Source: Saccharibacillus sacchari DSM 19268
Lineage (GTDB): Bacteria; Bacillota; Bacilli; Paenibacillales; Paenibacillaceae
Assembly (NCBI RefSeq): GCF_000585395.1
Contig: NZ_KK073875.1
Coordinates: 1,701,999 to 1,765,998, forward strand
Direction: 5' to 3'
DNA: 64,000 nucleotides
How positions within the stretch are numbered: position 1 is the stretch's first letter; each line of letters opens with the position of its first letter. Shown piece after piece: positions 7,372 through 15,636 of this stretch. The notes beneath the pieces were generated by a model. That model was not told the DNA's origin. It did no database searches and saw only the letters and a list, made by a program, of their open reading frames with translations. A program made the position numbers and the translations under genes.

Positions 7372-9249
7372 ATGAAGAAGATAGTCGTATTGGGCGGCGG
7401 TTACGGCGGCGTTCTGACTGCAAAAAAATTAGCGAAAAACTTTAAAAAAAATGACGATGTACAGATTCAACTGATTGACCGCAATCCTTATCACACCATG
7501 TTGACCGAGCTCCACGAGGTCGCGGCAAACCGGACTTCCGAAGATGCGGTCAAAATGGATCTCAAAAAGATTTTTGCCGGCCTCAAGGTCGACGTAGTCC
7601 TCGATGAAGTAGAGAACATTGACTTCAATGCACAGTCTCTACAGGGGAAACGGTCTTCCTACGCGTATGACTATCTCGTCATCGGAACAGGTTCCAAACC
7701 TACTTTCTTCGGTATTCAAGGCGCTGAAGAAAACAGCTACACGCTATGGTCTTACGACGATGCCGTGAAACTGAAAGATCGCTTCCGCCAGATGTTCACC
7801 GAAGCTTCGAAAGAAACCGACAAAGCGATTCGTCGCGAAAAACTGTCATTCGTCGTGGTAGGAGCAGGCTTCACCGGCGTCGAGCTGATCGGCGAAATGG
7901 CCGAATACCGCAAAGAGTTGTGCCGCGAGTTCTTCATCGAAGAATCCGAAGTTCGCATGATCGTTGCCGATATGGCACCGAAGATCCTGCCTCTGCTGCC
8001 GGATAACCTGATTGCCAAAGCCGAAAAACGTCTGAAAAAGATGGACATCGAGATCATTGTCGGCAAGCAAATCACCGGCGTATCCGAAACGGGCGTCGAC
8101 CTCGGCGATCAAAAGCTGATTGCCCGTACGGTCATCTGGACGGCAGGCGTCGAAGGCGCGGGCATTCTCGATAAGCTGGACGTTCAACAAAAAGGCCGCA
8201 AACGGATCGAAACGAATGCGCATCTGCAAAGTTTGGATCACGAAAACGTCTACGTCGTCGGCGACAATATCTTCTTCATTCCGGAAGGCGAAGAGCGTCC
8301 GGTTCCGCAGATGGTCGAAAACGCCGAGCACGCCGCACCGCTGATCGCGCACAATATCACGGCCGATATCAAAGGCGGTACGAAAAAAGAATACAAACCG
8401 GCTTTCCACGGTACGATGGTATCGATCGGCAGCCGCTACGGCGTCGCAAGCGTAGGTCTGCCGGGCAAATTCTTCCCTCTTACCGGACTGTTCGCGATGT
8501 TCGCCAAGCATGCCATCAACGTTCTGTACCTGTGCACGGTCCTGGGCTTCAATAAAGTCTGGACGTACATGATGCATGAAGTCTTCCATGCCCACGATCG
8601 CCGCACCTTCCTGGGCGGACACTTCTCGAAGCGCTCGCCGAACTTCTGGCTCGTTCCGCTTCGCGTATTCGTCGGCTGGATGTGGCTGCATGAAGGTTGG
8701 GATAAGCTTCAGAAGATTATTGACGATCCGAATAAAATTTTCCTGATCCCGGCTGACCCGCGTGCGGACGTCGTCAGCGCCGCTTCTCAAGCGGTGGGCA
8801 ACGTTGCCGATACGGTCGACGCTCAAGCAGCCGCTTCCGCGGTTCAAACCGCTGGCGAAGCCGTTACGGCGATTCCGGTTCCAGGCTTCGTATCGGATAT
8901 GGTTCAATCGATGATGAACCTGATGTTCTACACGGGCGACGGCGGCTATACATGGCTCGCTACCGCTTTCCAAATCGGCATGGTCGCCGCTGAAATCATC
9001 TTCGGCTTGATGCTGATCGCCGGTCTGTTCTCCGCGATTGCTTCGCTCGCAACGATCGCGATGGGCCTCATGATTTGGTCGTCCGGCATGGCGCCGACCG
9101 ACATGTGGTGGTACTGGTTCGCGGCATTCGCTCTTATCGGCGGATCGGGAAGCATCTTCGGCCTGGACTACTACGTCCTGCCATGGCTCAAGAAACATTG
9201 GAAGAAAACCTGGTTTGCCAAACGCTGGTATCTTTATACCGACGACTGA
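7372..9249 (+). CDS. ndh2: Type II NADH dehydrogenase with C-terminal membrane domain, Ndh2-like
   Basis: 625 residues from the ATG at 7372; a TTG at 7360 sits directly on the GGAAAGG site and is less likely. The N-terminal ~400 residues are a type II NADH:quinone oxidoreductase: FAD-binding GGGYGG (8-13), HTMLTELHEVA, the NAD-binding VVVGAGFTGVEL (161-172) and the second FAD segment NVYVVGDN. Unlike ordinary Ndh (~400 residues), it continues with about 220 residues containing several membrane helices of DoxX-like character (FWLVPLRVFVGWMWLHEGW, then three helices near the end), as in Listeria Ndh2. It would reduce a dedicated demethylmenaquinone for EET. Gene order pplA-ndh2 and a terminator after it define a two-gene unit. 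Confidence 0.88.
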   Translation: MKKIVVLGGGYGGVLTAKKLAKNFKKNDDVQIQLIDRNPYHTMLTELHEVAANRTSEDAVKMDLKKIFAGLKVDVVLDEVENIDFNAQSLQGKRSSYAYDYLVIGTGSKPTFFGIQGAEENSYTLWSYDDAVKLKDRFRQMFTEASKETDKAIRREKLSFVVVGAGFTGVELIGEMAEYRKELCREFFIEESEVRMIVADMAPKILPLLPDNLIAKAEKRLKKMDIEIIVGKQITGVSETGVDLGDQKLIARTVIWTAGVEGAGILDKLDVQQKGRKRIETNAHLQSLDHENVYVVGDNIFFIPEGEERPVPQMVENAEHAAPLIAHNITADIKGGTKKEYKPAFHGTMVSIGSRYGVASVGLPGKFFPLTGLFAMFAKHAINVLYLCTVLGFNKVWTYMMHEVFHAHDRRTFLGGHFSKRSPNFWLVPLRVFVGWMWLHEGWDKLQKIIDDPNKIFLIPADPRADVVSAASQAVGNVADTVDAQAAASAVQTAGEAVTAIPVPGFVSDMVQSMMNLMFYTGDGGYTWLATAFQIGMVAAEIIFGLMLIAGLFSAIASLATIAMGLMIWSSGMAPTDMWWYWFAAFALIGGSGSIFGLDYYVLPWLKKHWKKTWFAKRWYLYTDD

Positions 9250-9297
9250 GGCGTTTCGATAACGGAATCGCTATAACCAACCGACTTTGCGTTACGG

Positions 9298-9342
9298 GCG
9301 GGGTCATGTGCAGCTTACGACGCACATGACCCCGCTTTTTTT
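9298..9342 (+). terminator. Terminator after ndh2
   Basis: GCGGGGTCATGTGC pairs perfectly (14 bp) with GCACATGACCCCGC, followed by seven T. Confidence 0.92.
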
Positions 9343-9364
9343 CAAACCGACCTAACAGTTACGC

Positions 9365-9394
9365 TTTGCATAATCAACGAATTTGTCTCATAAT
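9365..9394 (+). promoter_or_regulatory. Candidate promoter for the prenyl synthase pair
   Basis: TTTGCA (9365-9370) and CATAAT (9389-9394) separated by 18 nt. If used, transcription starts near 9401, which favours the ATG at 9466 over the GTG at 9409 as the start of the next gene. Confidence 0.45.
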
Positions 9395-9465
9395 GTGGGG
9401 GAATCCGAGTGAACACGGTATATCAGCCGATTCGGTATTTTGTTAGTCCGTCAAGGGGTGCTTCA

Positions 9466-9897
9466 ATGAACGACATAATGATCCGGGAAGCGCTGGAACG
9501 CCTTCAGGCCGAGATCGACCCGGTCACGCGCATCCGCCTCAAACCGGAAAAGTCGGTGCTTGTCGAAGCGTTAACCGCCTTCGAACGCTGCGGCGTAGAA
9601 CCGCTGCGGCGACCGAGACTGTTGGCGATCTATACGCTTTTGGCCTCAGCGTTCGCTCGACATTCCGAGCCGCTGGAGTTGGACGATGCAGAACTGACCC
9701 GCCGCATCCTGGACGGCGATTATCTGTATAGTCTCTACATTCAATATGCCTTAAAATGCAAGGAAGAATCATTGCTCCGCGACTTGTCTCCGTTCGTCAA
9801 AAAAATCCAAATTGCCCGCGCGCTAGACCAAGACGAACAAGTTCCTCTTCTGTCGGCCTTCGAGCAAATCCTTCTGAATCATAAGGAGGCGAATTAG
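9466..9897 (+). CDS. Small helical protein upstream of the prenyl diphosphate synthase
   Basis: 143 residues from the ATG at 9466, which has AAGGGGTG 6 nt upstream; a GTG at 9409 would add 19 residues. It is all-helical with no signal peptide and no motif I know. It stops two bases before the polyprenyl synthase gene. In Bacillus, heptaprenyl diphosphate synthase is a heterodimer of a non-catalytic component I (HepS) and a catalytic component II, so this may be a shortened component I that sets chain length. That is inferred from position and fold only; the protein is clearly shorter than HepS. Confidence 0.6.
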   Translation: MNDIMIREALERLQAEIDPVTRIRLKPEKSVLVEALTAFERCGVEPLRRPRLLAIYTLLASAFARHSEPLELDDAELTRRILDGDYLYSLYIQYALKCKEESLLRDLSPFVKKIQIARALDQDEQVPLLSAFEQILLNHKEAN

Positions 9898-9899
9898 GC

Positions 9900-10880
9900 A
9901 TGCCGTTGCACAAAAAGTTACGAATCGACCTGCGCCGGATCGATCGGGAGATGAAGCGGATCGTGAAGCACGACAAGGATGTGCCGCCTCATTCGGAACT
10001 GGAAAAATCCCTGTTGCAAACGATCAACGCAGGCGGAAAACGGCTGCGCCCGATGCTGGTCATGGTCGGAAGCCGCTTCGGCAGGCGTCCGAACGACAAC
10101 CGAATCGTACAGCTTGCCGCGGCTGCCGAATTCATTCACACCGCCTCGCTGATTCACGACGACCTGATCGACCGCTCGCCGCTGCGGCGTGGGGAGCCTT
10201 CTCTGCACATGCTTATCGGTCCGGCAAAAGCAGTCTATGTCGGCAACTATATGTCGGCACGCGTTGTCGAGCTGTTATCCCAAGTGGACGAAGAGCCGGA
10301 AGGCGATCGACAAAGCTTCACCGCCGTCGCGACTGCGGAACTGTGCCTGGGCGAATACGAACAATTGGAACATGCCTACAACTACAACATGAGCCTGGAT
10401 GATTATCTGTTGAAGTCCAGGCACAAAACCGCCCACCTCATGGCCGTCTCCCTCGAATTCGGTGCCAGAGCCGCCGGAGCCCCGGAACCCGTCTGCCAAA
10501 GCCTGTATCGGTTCGGCGAGCATTTGGGCCTGTCGTTCCAAATCCGGGACGACCTGCTCGACTTCACTGCTTCGGCGAAGCAGCTCGGCAAGCCGGCGGG
10601 AAGCGATCTGCTCGGCGGCCAAGTTACCCTTCCTGTGCTATACGCGCTCGAAGACGCGCAGCTTGCTGCGCAAATTCGCAGCGTAGGCCCGCATACGAAG
10701 CCGGAAGACATCCAGCCCCTGCTGGAACAAATCCGCACGAGCGGTGCTCTAAAACGCGCCGAGGCATTCTGCGACGCAGAACTGCAACGCGCCCGCGATA
10801 TCGCTCTCTCTCTGGGCGATTATGCCGCCCAGGCTGATCTGTTGTCTTTGGCCGACTATTTCGGCGGGCGGACGTTTTAG
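9900..10880 (+). CDS. Polyprenyl diphosphate synthase (DmkB/HepT-like)
   Basis: 326 residues, typical for trans-isoprenyl diphosphate synthases. The GGKRLRP substrate loop (45-51), first aspartate motif DDLID (Asp87, 88, 91) and second motif DDLLD (Asp217, 218, 221) are intact. It condenses isopentenyl diphosphate units into the long side chain of a quinone. The usual Bacillus copy sits with menaquinone genes; here it is placed beside pplA-ndh2, as DmkB is in the Listeria EET locus, so I infer a dedicated quinone-tail enzyme. Spacing of 2 nt from the small helical gene means the two are co-translated. Confidence 0.88.
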   Translation: MPLHKKLRIDLRRIDREMKRIVKHDKDVPPHSELEKSLLQTINAGGKRLRPMLVMVGSRFGRRPNDNRIVQLAAAAEFIHTASLIHDDLIDRSPLRRGEPSLHMLIGPAKAVYVGNYMSARVVELLSQVDEEPEGDRQSFTAVATAELCLGEYEQLEHAYNYNMSLDDYLLKSRHKTAHLMAVSLEFGARAAGAPEPVCQSLYRFGEHLGLSFQIRDDLLDFTASAKQLGKPAGSDLLGGQVTLPVLYALEDAQLAAQIRSVGPHTKPEDIQPLLEQIRTSGALKRAEAFCDAELQRARDIALSLGDYAAQADLLSLADYFGGRTF

Positions 10881-10948
10881 AGGGGAAGCGGCGAGGCGGC
10901 TTCCGGGGCGAAGTTACTGTTCGTTTTTTCGCCTCCGGCGGGGCTTCG

Positions 10949-11042
10949 GGGGAGTGCGTTCCGGGCGCTGTCTCAACCGGGAAGCGGGATCGAATTACAG
11001 CGGAAGCTTCCCGATTTCAAAGGCGCCCTTCACCCACTCCCC
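10949..11042. repeat. ~95 bp palindromic element, copy 1
   Basis: Nested pairings GGGGAGTG/CACTCCCC (10949-10956 and 11035-11042), GGGCGC/GGCGCCC, and CGGGAAGC/GCTTCCCG (10978-10985 and 11006-11013). It shares GGCGCTGTCTCA and TTCAAAGGCG exactly with a second copy at 19241-19340. Confidence 0.75.
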
Positions 11043-11088
11043 TCCGCCCGGTCGGCCGACTTCAAAAACCGGAACTTCAGAAGCAAAC

Positions 11089-11127
11089 CCAAAAGGCCGA
11101 CGGACCCTATACCGTCGGCTTTTGGTT
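11089..11127 (+). terminator. Terminator after the prenyl synthase operon
   Basis: CCAAAAG-GCCGACGG pairs with CCGTCGGC-TTTTGG around an eight-base loop; it lies downstream of the palindromic element. Confidence 0.75.
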
Positions 11128-11171
11128 TAGATTACAGGCTAAACTAAATGCAAAATATCGCAGCAGGGCAT

Positions 11172-11371
11172 TTTTTAACGGATCGTCATTCCTTTAGAGC
11201 AGCTTTTTGAACGTCCGGCGAGTTTTAACGGATCCACGCGACGCTTAGCGAAGAAAACCGTGCTTTTCGAACCCTCAAAACCCTACTTTTACCTGCTAAG
11301 CGTCATCTGTATCCGTTAAAAACTCCCGAACCCGAATTTTGCGCGCTAAGCGTCCCCTCGATCCGTTAAAC
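11172..11371. repeat. Structured intergenic repeat, copy B (two forward, two reverse AACGGA units)
   Basis: TTTTTAACGGATCG...CTTTAG (11172), TTTTAACGGATCC...CGCTTAG (11223), then reverse units CTAAGCGTC...ATCCGTTAAA near 11299 and 11345. Order, orientation, spacing and position-specific sequence match copy A at 31-226; the fourth units differ by only one base over 23. No coding potential. Confidence 0.82.
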
Positions 11372-11547
11372 TTCGCCCGTTACAAAAATCCTGCCTGCTG
11401 TCGCCTAAAATTCGATAATCCGTAACTCCCTCGCTTCTCCCTAACTCTCGCAACGATATGCAACCAAGCAACTGCTCCTTTCCAGCGATGTTCCAAAGGA
11501 ACGAGCCTGTTCCCTACCTCTCCCCAATGAATACCTCCGTCCCAAAA

Positions 11548-11728
11548 GTTTGTCTCAATCAGATGTAGCTTTGAGTGAGTCTGAATCGCATTTAAACCGT
11601 ATGCGTTTCAAACTCACTCAAACCATCATTAGAATGAGACAAACCACCAGGAGAGTGATTTCCTTTTAGAGCGACTTTTGGCTTTCCGTAGGAAAACAAC
11701 CCGGAGCGATAAAAGGAAATCACTCTCC
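11548..11728. repeat. Two adjacent palindromes before the UPF0303 gene
   Basis: First palindrome: GTTTGTCTCA (11548-11557) pairs with TGAGACAAAC (11635-11644), and inside it TTTGAGTGAGT (11570-11580) pairs with ACTCACTCAAA (11612-11622). Second: a perfect 19 bp pair GGAGAGTGATTTCCTTTTA (11650-11668) and its complement (11710-11728), with a smaller CTTTCC/GGAAA hairpin in the loop. The region has the look of small non-autonomous repeats. No ORF is supported here. Confidence 0.7.
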
Positions 11729-11779
11729 CCGCGTCGAATACCCCACATCTCAGCACATAATAAAGGAGCTACTCACCCC

Positions 11780-12256
11780 ATGACTACAGACGAACAGCTG
11801 GCGCAAATGCGGCAGGAAGAAGAAGAATTACGGTTTCGCGCTTTTGACGCGGAAACAGCGCTTGCATTAGGTTTGACTTTGATTGAAGAAGCACGTCGAA
11901 CCGACAAAAAAGTTACGGTAGACATCACTCGCAAAGGACATCGCCTTTTCCTGCACGCGATGGAAGGCACCTCGCCGGAAAACGAAGACTGGATTCGGCG
12001 CAAAAACAATACCGTCGGACGCTTCGTCAAAAGCTCCTGGCACACCGCACTCCAGCTTCGCAGCGAAAACAAGACCTTGTCGGCAGACTTCGGACTCAGC
12101 GACAATGAATTTGTACTCGCCGGCGGAGCTTTCCCGCTGATCGTAGCCGGAGAAGGCTTAATCGGAACCGTCACCGTATCGGGCCTCCCCGATCAAGAAG
12201 ACCACGATCTCGTAACCTCCGGCATCCGTCGTTTCCTCAGCGAGAGCCAGAATTGA
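11780..12256 (+). CDS. UPF0303 / heme-degrading-domain family protein
   Basis: 158 residues. The sequence follows the UPF0303 (HbpS-like, YBR137W-like) pattern: a helical N-terminus, then ALALGLTLIEEAR, VTVDITRKGHRLF, a WIRRKNNTV segment, and a C-terminal GGAFPLIVAGEGLIGTVTVSGL strand pair. Members bind small ligands or heme; the exact role is unsettled. A frame extends to 11678, but that region is inside the second palindrome; the ATG at 11780 with AAAGGAG upstream is better. Confidence 0.85.
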   Translation: MTTDEQLAQMRQEEEELRFRAFDAETALALGLTLIEEARRTDKKVTVDITRKGHRLFLHAMEGTSPENEDWIRRKNNTVGRFVKSSWHTALQLRSENKTLSADFGLSDNEFVLAGGAFPLIVAGEGLIGTVTVSGLPDQEDHDLVTSGIRRFLSESQN

Positions 12257-12285
12257 TATAACGAACATATTCATTAAACCTTTTC

Positions 12286-12318
12286 AAAAGACGCGCACCC
12301 TGCACGCGTCTTTTTTTA
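12286..12318 (+). terminator. Terminator after UPF0303
   Basis: AAAAGACGCG pairs with CGCGTCTTTT, followed by a T-run. Confidence 0.85.
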
Positions 12319-12465
12319 TTTTCCCAAACCTCCGATCTTAACGCAGCGCCGCCCCGCCATGTTCCTTCCGTTTTGTTTAGCTTGAGTTTACCCACCGAGC
12401 TTATGATGACTTCAGCATTCAAGGCCCAAGCCGAATTAATCCTGAACAGAAACGGGTGGATGAAC

Positions 12466-13302
12466 ATGCAGCAAGTATGCGTCATTACCGGCGGCGGCGG
12501 CGGAATGGGGCTCGCTACCGCCAAGCTAATCGGACAAGAAAACCAGTACATCGTCATCGCAGGCCGTACTTTATCCAAGCTTCAAGAAGCGGTACGAGAA
12601 CTGCAAGCCGAAGGCATTCAGGCCGAAGCCGTAGTCTGCGATATCGCTTCTGCCGAAGAAGTCCGCCGTCTGGCCGCCTATGCGCGAAGCATCGGGCCGA
12701 TCGCTTCGGTCATTCATGCAGCGGGCATGTCTCCTCATATGGGCAACCCACTGGAGATCATGACAGCGAATGCGATCGGCACTTTGCATGTTCACGCAGC
12801 TTTTTATGACGTGCTTGAAAAAGGGTCCTGTCTGGTCGACGTGGCTTCAATGGCCGGACACCTGATTCCGCGCTTTATTTTACCCATTCGCAAATATCGG
12901 CTGGCAAACGTCAACGGGGAACTTTTCCTGCGCAAAATGATGGCACGCGTCAACCTGTTCCCGGTTCGGCTTCGCTCGGAGGTTGCCTATGGCATTTCCA
13001 AACACTTCGTCATTCACTACGCAGAACGCGAGGCCGCAAGATTCGGAGCAAAAGGAATACGCGTCCTATCCGTCTCGCCGGGATCATTCGATACCCCGAT
13101 GGGCGAAGTCGAAAAGGAAACCGCCTCCTTGTACACCAAATACTGCGCAATCCCGCGGTTCGGACGTGTGGAGGAAGCGGCTTATCTGCTCGCCTTTTGC
13201 GCGGGAAACAAGGTTGCTTATCTGACCGGAACCGACATTCTATGCGATGGGGGATGCGTGGCCTCCGGCTTCAACCCGCTGCGCGACCGAGCCAAAGCCT
13301 AA
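12466..13302 (+). CDS. Short-chain dehydrogenase/reductase
   Basis: About 278 residues. It has the classical SDR cofactor loop TGGGGGMG near the N-terminus, an AAGMS strand end (NNAG equivalent), VDVASMAG with the catalytic Ser, and AYGISKHF as the Tyr-x-x-x-Lys catalytic pair, then [12 protein letters not shown](P)H-dependent alcohol/ketone oxidoreductase; substrate unknown. An insertion between the catalytic Ser and Tyr (about 40 residues, [19 protein letters not shown]) is longer than in typical SDRs and may form a lid. GGGTGG lies 6 nt before the chosen ATG; in-frame starts upstream to 12373 lack a site. The chemoreceptor gene follows after 26 nt. Confidence 0.85.
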   Translation: MQQVCVITGGGGGMGLATAKLIGQENQYIVIAGRTLSKLQEAVRELQAEGIQAEAVVCDIASAEEVRRLAAYARSIGPIASVIHAAGMSPHMGNPLEIMTANAIGTLHVHAAFYDVLEKGSCLVDVASMAGHLIPRFILPIRKYRLANVNGELFLRKMMARVNLFPVRLRSEVAYGISKHFVIHYAEREAARFGAKGIRVLSVSPGSFDTPMGEVEKETASLYTKYCAIPRFGRVEEAAYLLAFCAGNKVAYLTGTDILCDGGCVASGFNPLRDRAKA

Positions 13303-13328
13303 ACACTATTGAGGGAGAGATCAAGACC

Positions 13329-14654
13329 GTGACCAACAAAAAGCCGTCCAAACGTTTCAATTCCATCCAATTCAAATTGGTGATTGTCGTGCTGATCGTA
13401 CAAATGGCAAGCTCTAACATCGGAGGCATCATCAACAACTCCATGTATCATGGCAAAAAAGCGCTGGAGCAGATGGGCGTCGGCACGTATTTTCTGGACG
13501 GCTCTTTCGGTGTCGCAATCTCGGCAGTGCTCAACATCATCATCTGCTCTTTTCTGATCGTGCTTATGTATGACCGGTTGATTCTGAAACGTTTGAAAAA
13601 AGTCATGGCTCACGCGGAAAACTTAGGAAGAGGCGACTTCTCTAAAAAACTGGACTTCAAAGGCAGCGACGATATCAGCCAATTGGCCTTTTCCCTCGAT
13701 CAAGCGGTCGGTAATGTACAGGAGCTGCTCGGCGATATCTCGGACAGTTCCCGTTCCATGAACGCATCGAGTGCGGGACTGCTCGGCTCGGTCAGCCATG
13801 CTTCGACTTCGATTCAGCAGATCAACGACTCCGCTTCGGCACTGGCCGGCGAGACGGAATCGCTCAGCGCGCATATGGAAGAAGCGTCGGCCGCTACGGA
13901 AAGCATCCGACAATCGGTGGACGTACTGCTGGACCGGGCCAGTCACGCGGCAGCAGCTTCCGAACAGATTCGCAGTCATGCCAAAGAAACCAAAGCCGAA
14001 CTGCTCCAATCGATTCGCAAAGCCGACGACATGTATGCGCAGCGCCATAGCGAAATCATGCAAGCCGTTGAACGGGAAAAAGTGGTCGACGAGATTGAGA
14101 CGATTGCCTCGGCGATCCGGAACATTGCGGTCCAAACGGGGATTCTTGCTTTGAATGCTTCGATCGAAGCCGCGCGATTCGGCGAAGAAGGCAAAGGCTT
14201 TGCCGTAGTCGCGGAAGAAGTGAAAAAGCTGGCCGAGCAATCCGGGGCGGCTGTCGGCAATGTCGATCAGATCGTCGCGCAGATCCGCCAGGTCTTCACC
14301 GACCTGTCTTCCAGCTCCCGAAACGTACTGGATTATATGGAACAGGAAGTGAAACCGCAGTTCGGGATGCTTTTACAAACCAGCGCCAGCCATGAAGAGG
14401 AGGCGCAGCGCATGCACGGCATCGCCTCGGCGGTCAACGAATCGGCGGAGACCGTCGGCCATTCCGTCCAGGATATCGGTAAAGTGATCGAATTCGTCAC
14501 CGGCCTCTCCGTGCGCACCGTCGATAACGTGGAAGAAATTAACGCCAGTTTGTCCGGCATCTCGGCGGCTTTGCAGCAGACCGAACATTCGTCGCAAGAG
14601 CAGAACGCATTGGCGGATCGGTTAAGTGAACGAGTGGGACAATTTACGATCTGA
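13329..14654 (+). CDS. Methyl-accepting chemotaxis protein with minimal extracellular part
   Basis: 441 residues from a GTG preceded by GAGGGAGAG. Two membrane helices (about 16-36 and 62-85) enclose only some 25 external residues, then a HAMP-like stretch ([21 protein letters not shown]) and a long cytoplasmic signalling coiled coil. The conserved hairpin tip is recognisable ([25 protein letters not shown]). It would signal to CheA/CheW. With such a small external loop it probably senses membrane state, redox or proton motive force, or a cytosolic cue. Its place between the two EET gene groups makes an energy-taxis role attractive, but that is inference. Confidence 0.88.
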   Translation: MTNKKPSKRFNSIQFKLVIVVLIVQMASSNIGGIINNSMYHGKKALEQMGVGTYFLDGSFGVAISAVLNIIICSFLIVLMYDRLILKRLKKVMAHAENLGRGDFSKKLDFKGSDDISQLAFSLDQAVGNVQELLGDISDSSRSMNASSAGLLGSVSHASTSIQQINDSASALAGETESLSAHMEEASAATESIRQSVDVLLDRASHAAAASEQIRSHAKETKAELLQSIRKADDMYAQRHSEIMQAVEREKVVDEIETIASAIRNIAVQTGILALNASIEAARFGEEGKGFAVVAEEVKKLAEQSGAAVGNVDQIVAQIRQVFTDLSSSSRNVLDYMEQEVKPQFGMLLQTSASHEEEAQRMHGIASAVNESAETVGHSVQDIGKVIEFVTGLSVRTVDNVEEINASLSGISAALQQTEHSSQEQNALADRLSERVGQFTI

Positions 14655-14676
14655 ATCCGGGGTGCTTGAAACGAAC

Positions 14677-14723
14677 AAAAGACTTCACGTTCCGCTTTGT
14701 CGCGAACGTTGAAGTCTTTTTTC
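14677..14723. terminator. Bidirectional terminator between chemoreceptor and UbiA gene
   Basis: AAAAGACTTCA-CGTTC pairs with GAACG-TTGAAGTCTTTTTT; convergent genes on both sides can use it. Confidence 0.88.
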
Positions 14724-14763
14724 ATATCCCGAGTACAGCTTCCTTTTCAACCCTCGATGAGTT

Positions 14764-15636
14764 CTATAGGAAATAATCCAGCATCGTAAACAACAGAATC
14801 AGCATACTGACCACTTGGTTCAGGTTGTACGAAGCGATCTTCATGAGCCGTCGATTGTGCGGTTTAACGATCCCGTGTTCTAGCATCAGCAGGAATGCAG
14901 CCAGCACGATCCCGATCAGATACAGCCAACCCAGATCGCGGAAAACGAACAAGAACAACAGCAATCCGATCATCACCGCATGCAGGAAACGCGAGATATA
15001 CAGCGCAGGCTTCAATCCGAAAGTACTCGGAATCGAATACAACCCCTGCTTCCGATCAAAATCAATATCCTGCGTTCCGTATAAAATATCGAACCCGCCG
15101 ATCCACAACATCACGATCGTACCGAGTATGAACGGCGTAAACGCGAAGGATCCGGTCACCGCGAACCAGGCCCCAATCGGTGCGGACGCAATCGTAAATC
15201 CTAGATACAAATGGCTCAGCCACGTAAAGCGTTTCGTATACGAATACGACGAAATCAGGAAGATCGCGACCGGAGACAGGATCAGGCAGAGCGTATTCAG
15301 CATCCCCGCCGCCACGATAAAGATCGCGTAATTGACGACGACAAAGATCCAGACTTCGCGCACGCCAAGCAGCTTTTGCGGCAAATGCCGATGGGCGGTG
15401 CGAGGGTTGGCTGCGTCGAACTCGCGGTCCGCCAACCGATTGAACGCGTTCGCGCCGTTGCGGGCGGCGACGAGGGCGATCAGCGACCAGAGAATAACGC
15501 GCCATGAAGGCACGCCGCCCGCTGCCCATACAATCGAAATGATCGCGAAAGGCAGCGAAAACAGCGTATGCGAGAACATGACCAACGAACCGAAATCGCG
15601 TGTTTTTAGAAAAGCACTCCGGATCGCCGCACTCAT
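14764..15636 (-). CDS. UbiA family prenyltransferase (MqnP/DmkA-type candidate)
   Basis: 290 residues with eight to nine membrane helices. The first aspartate motif NAFNRLADREFD (Asn66, Asp70, Asp74) and a second acidic motif in DILYGTQDIDFDRK are intact. It transfers a polyprenyl chain to an aromatic acceptor in the membrane. By sequence it resembles 4-hydroxybenzoate-type or futalosine-pathway (MqnP) enzymes more than MenA. Its ATG overlaps the stop of the aminotransferase gene (ATGA), so translation is coupled. In the EET setting it could make the dedicated quinone (DmkA role); alternatively it belongs to general menaquinone synthesis. Confidence 0.85.
   Translation of the reverse strand: MSAAIRSAFLKTRDFGSLVMFSHTLFSLPFAIISIVWAAGGVPSWRVILWSLIALVAARNGANAFNRLADREFDAANPRTAHRHLPQKLLGVREVWIFVVVNYAIFIVAAGMLNTLCLILSPVAIFLISSYSYTKRFTWLSHLYLGFTIASAPIGAWFAVTGSFAFTPFILGTIVMLWIGGFDILYGTQDIDFDRKQGLYSIPSTFGLKPALYISRFLHAVMIGLLLFLFVFRDLGWLYLIGIVLAAFLLMLEHGIVKPHNRRLMKIASYNLNQVVSMLILLFTMLDYFL

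Noticed and set aside
7846-9198. 450-codon minus-strand frame inside ndh2
   Set aside because: It lies entirely opposite a clear NADH dehydrogenase, its translation is rich in Arg/His/Asp with no known domain, and it has no ribosome site. It is a shadow of GC-biased third codon positions.
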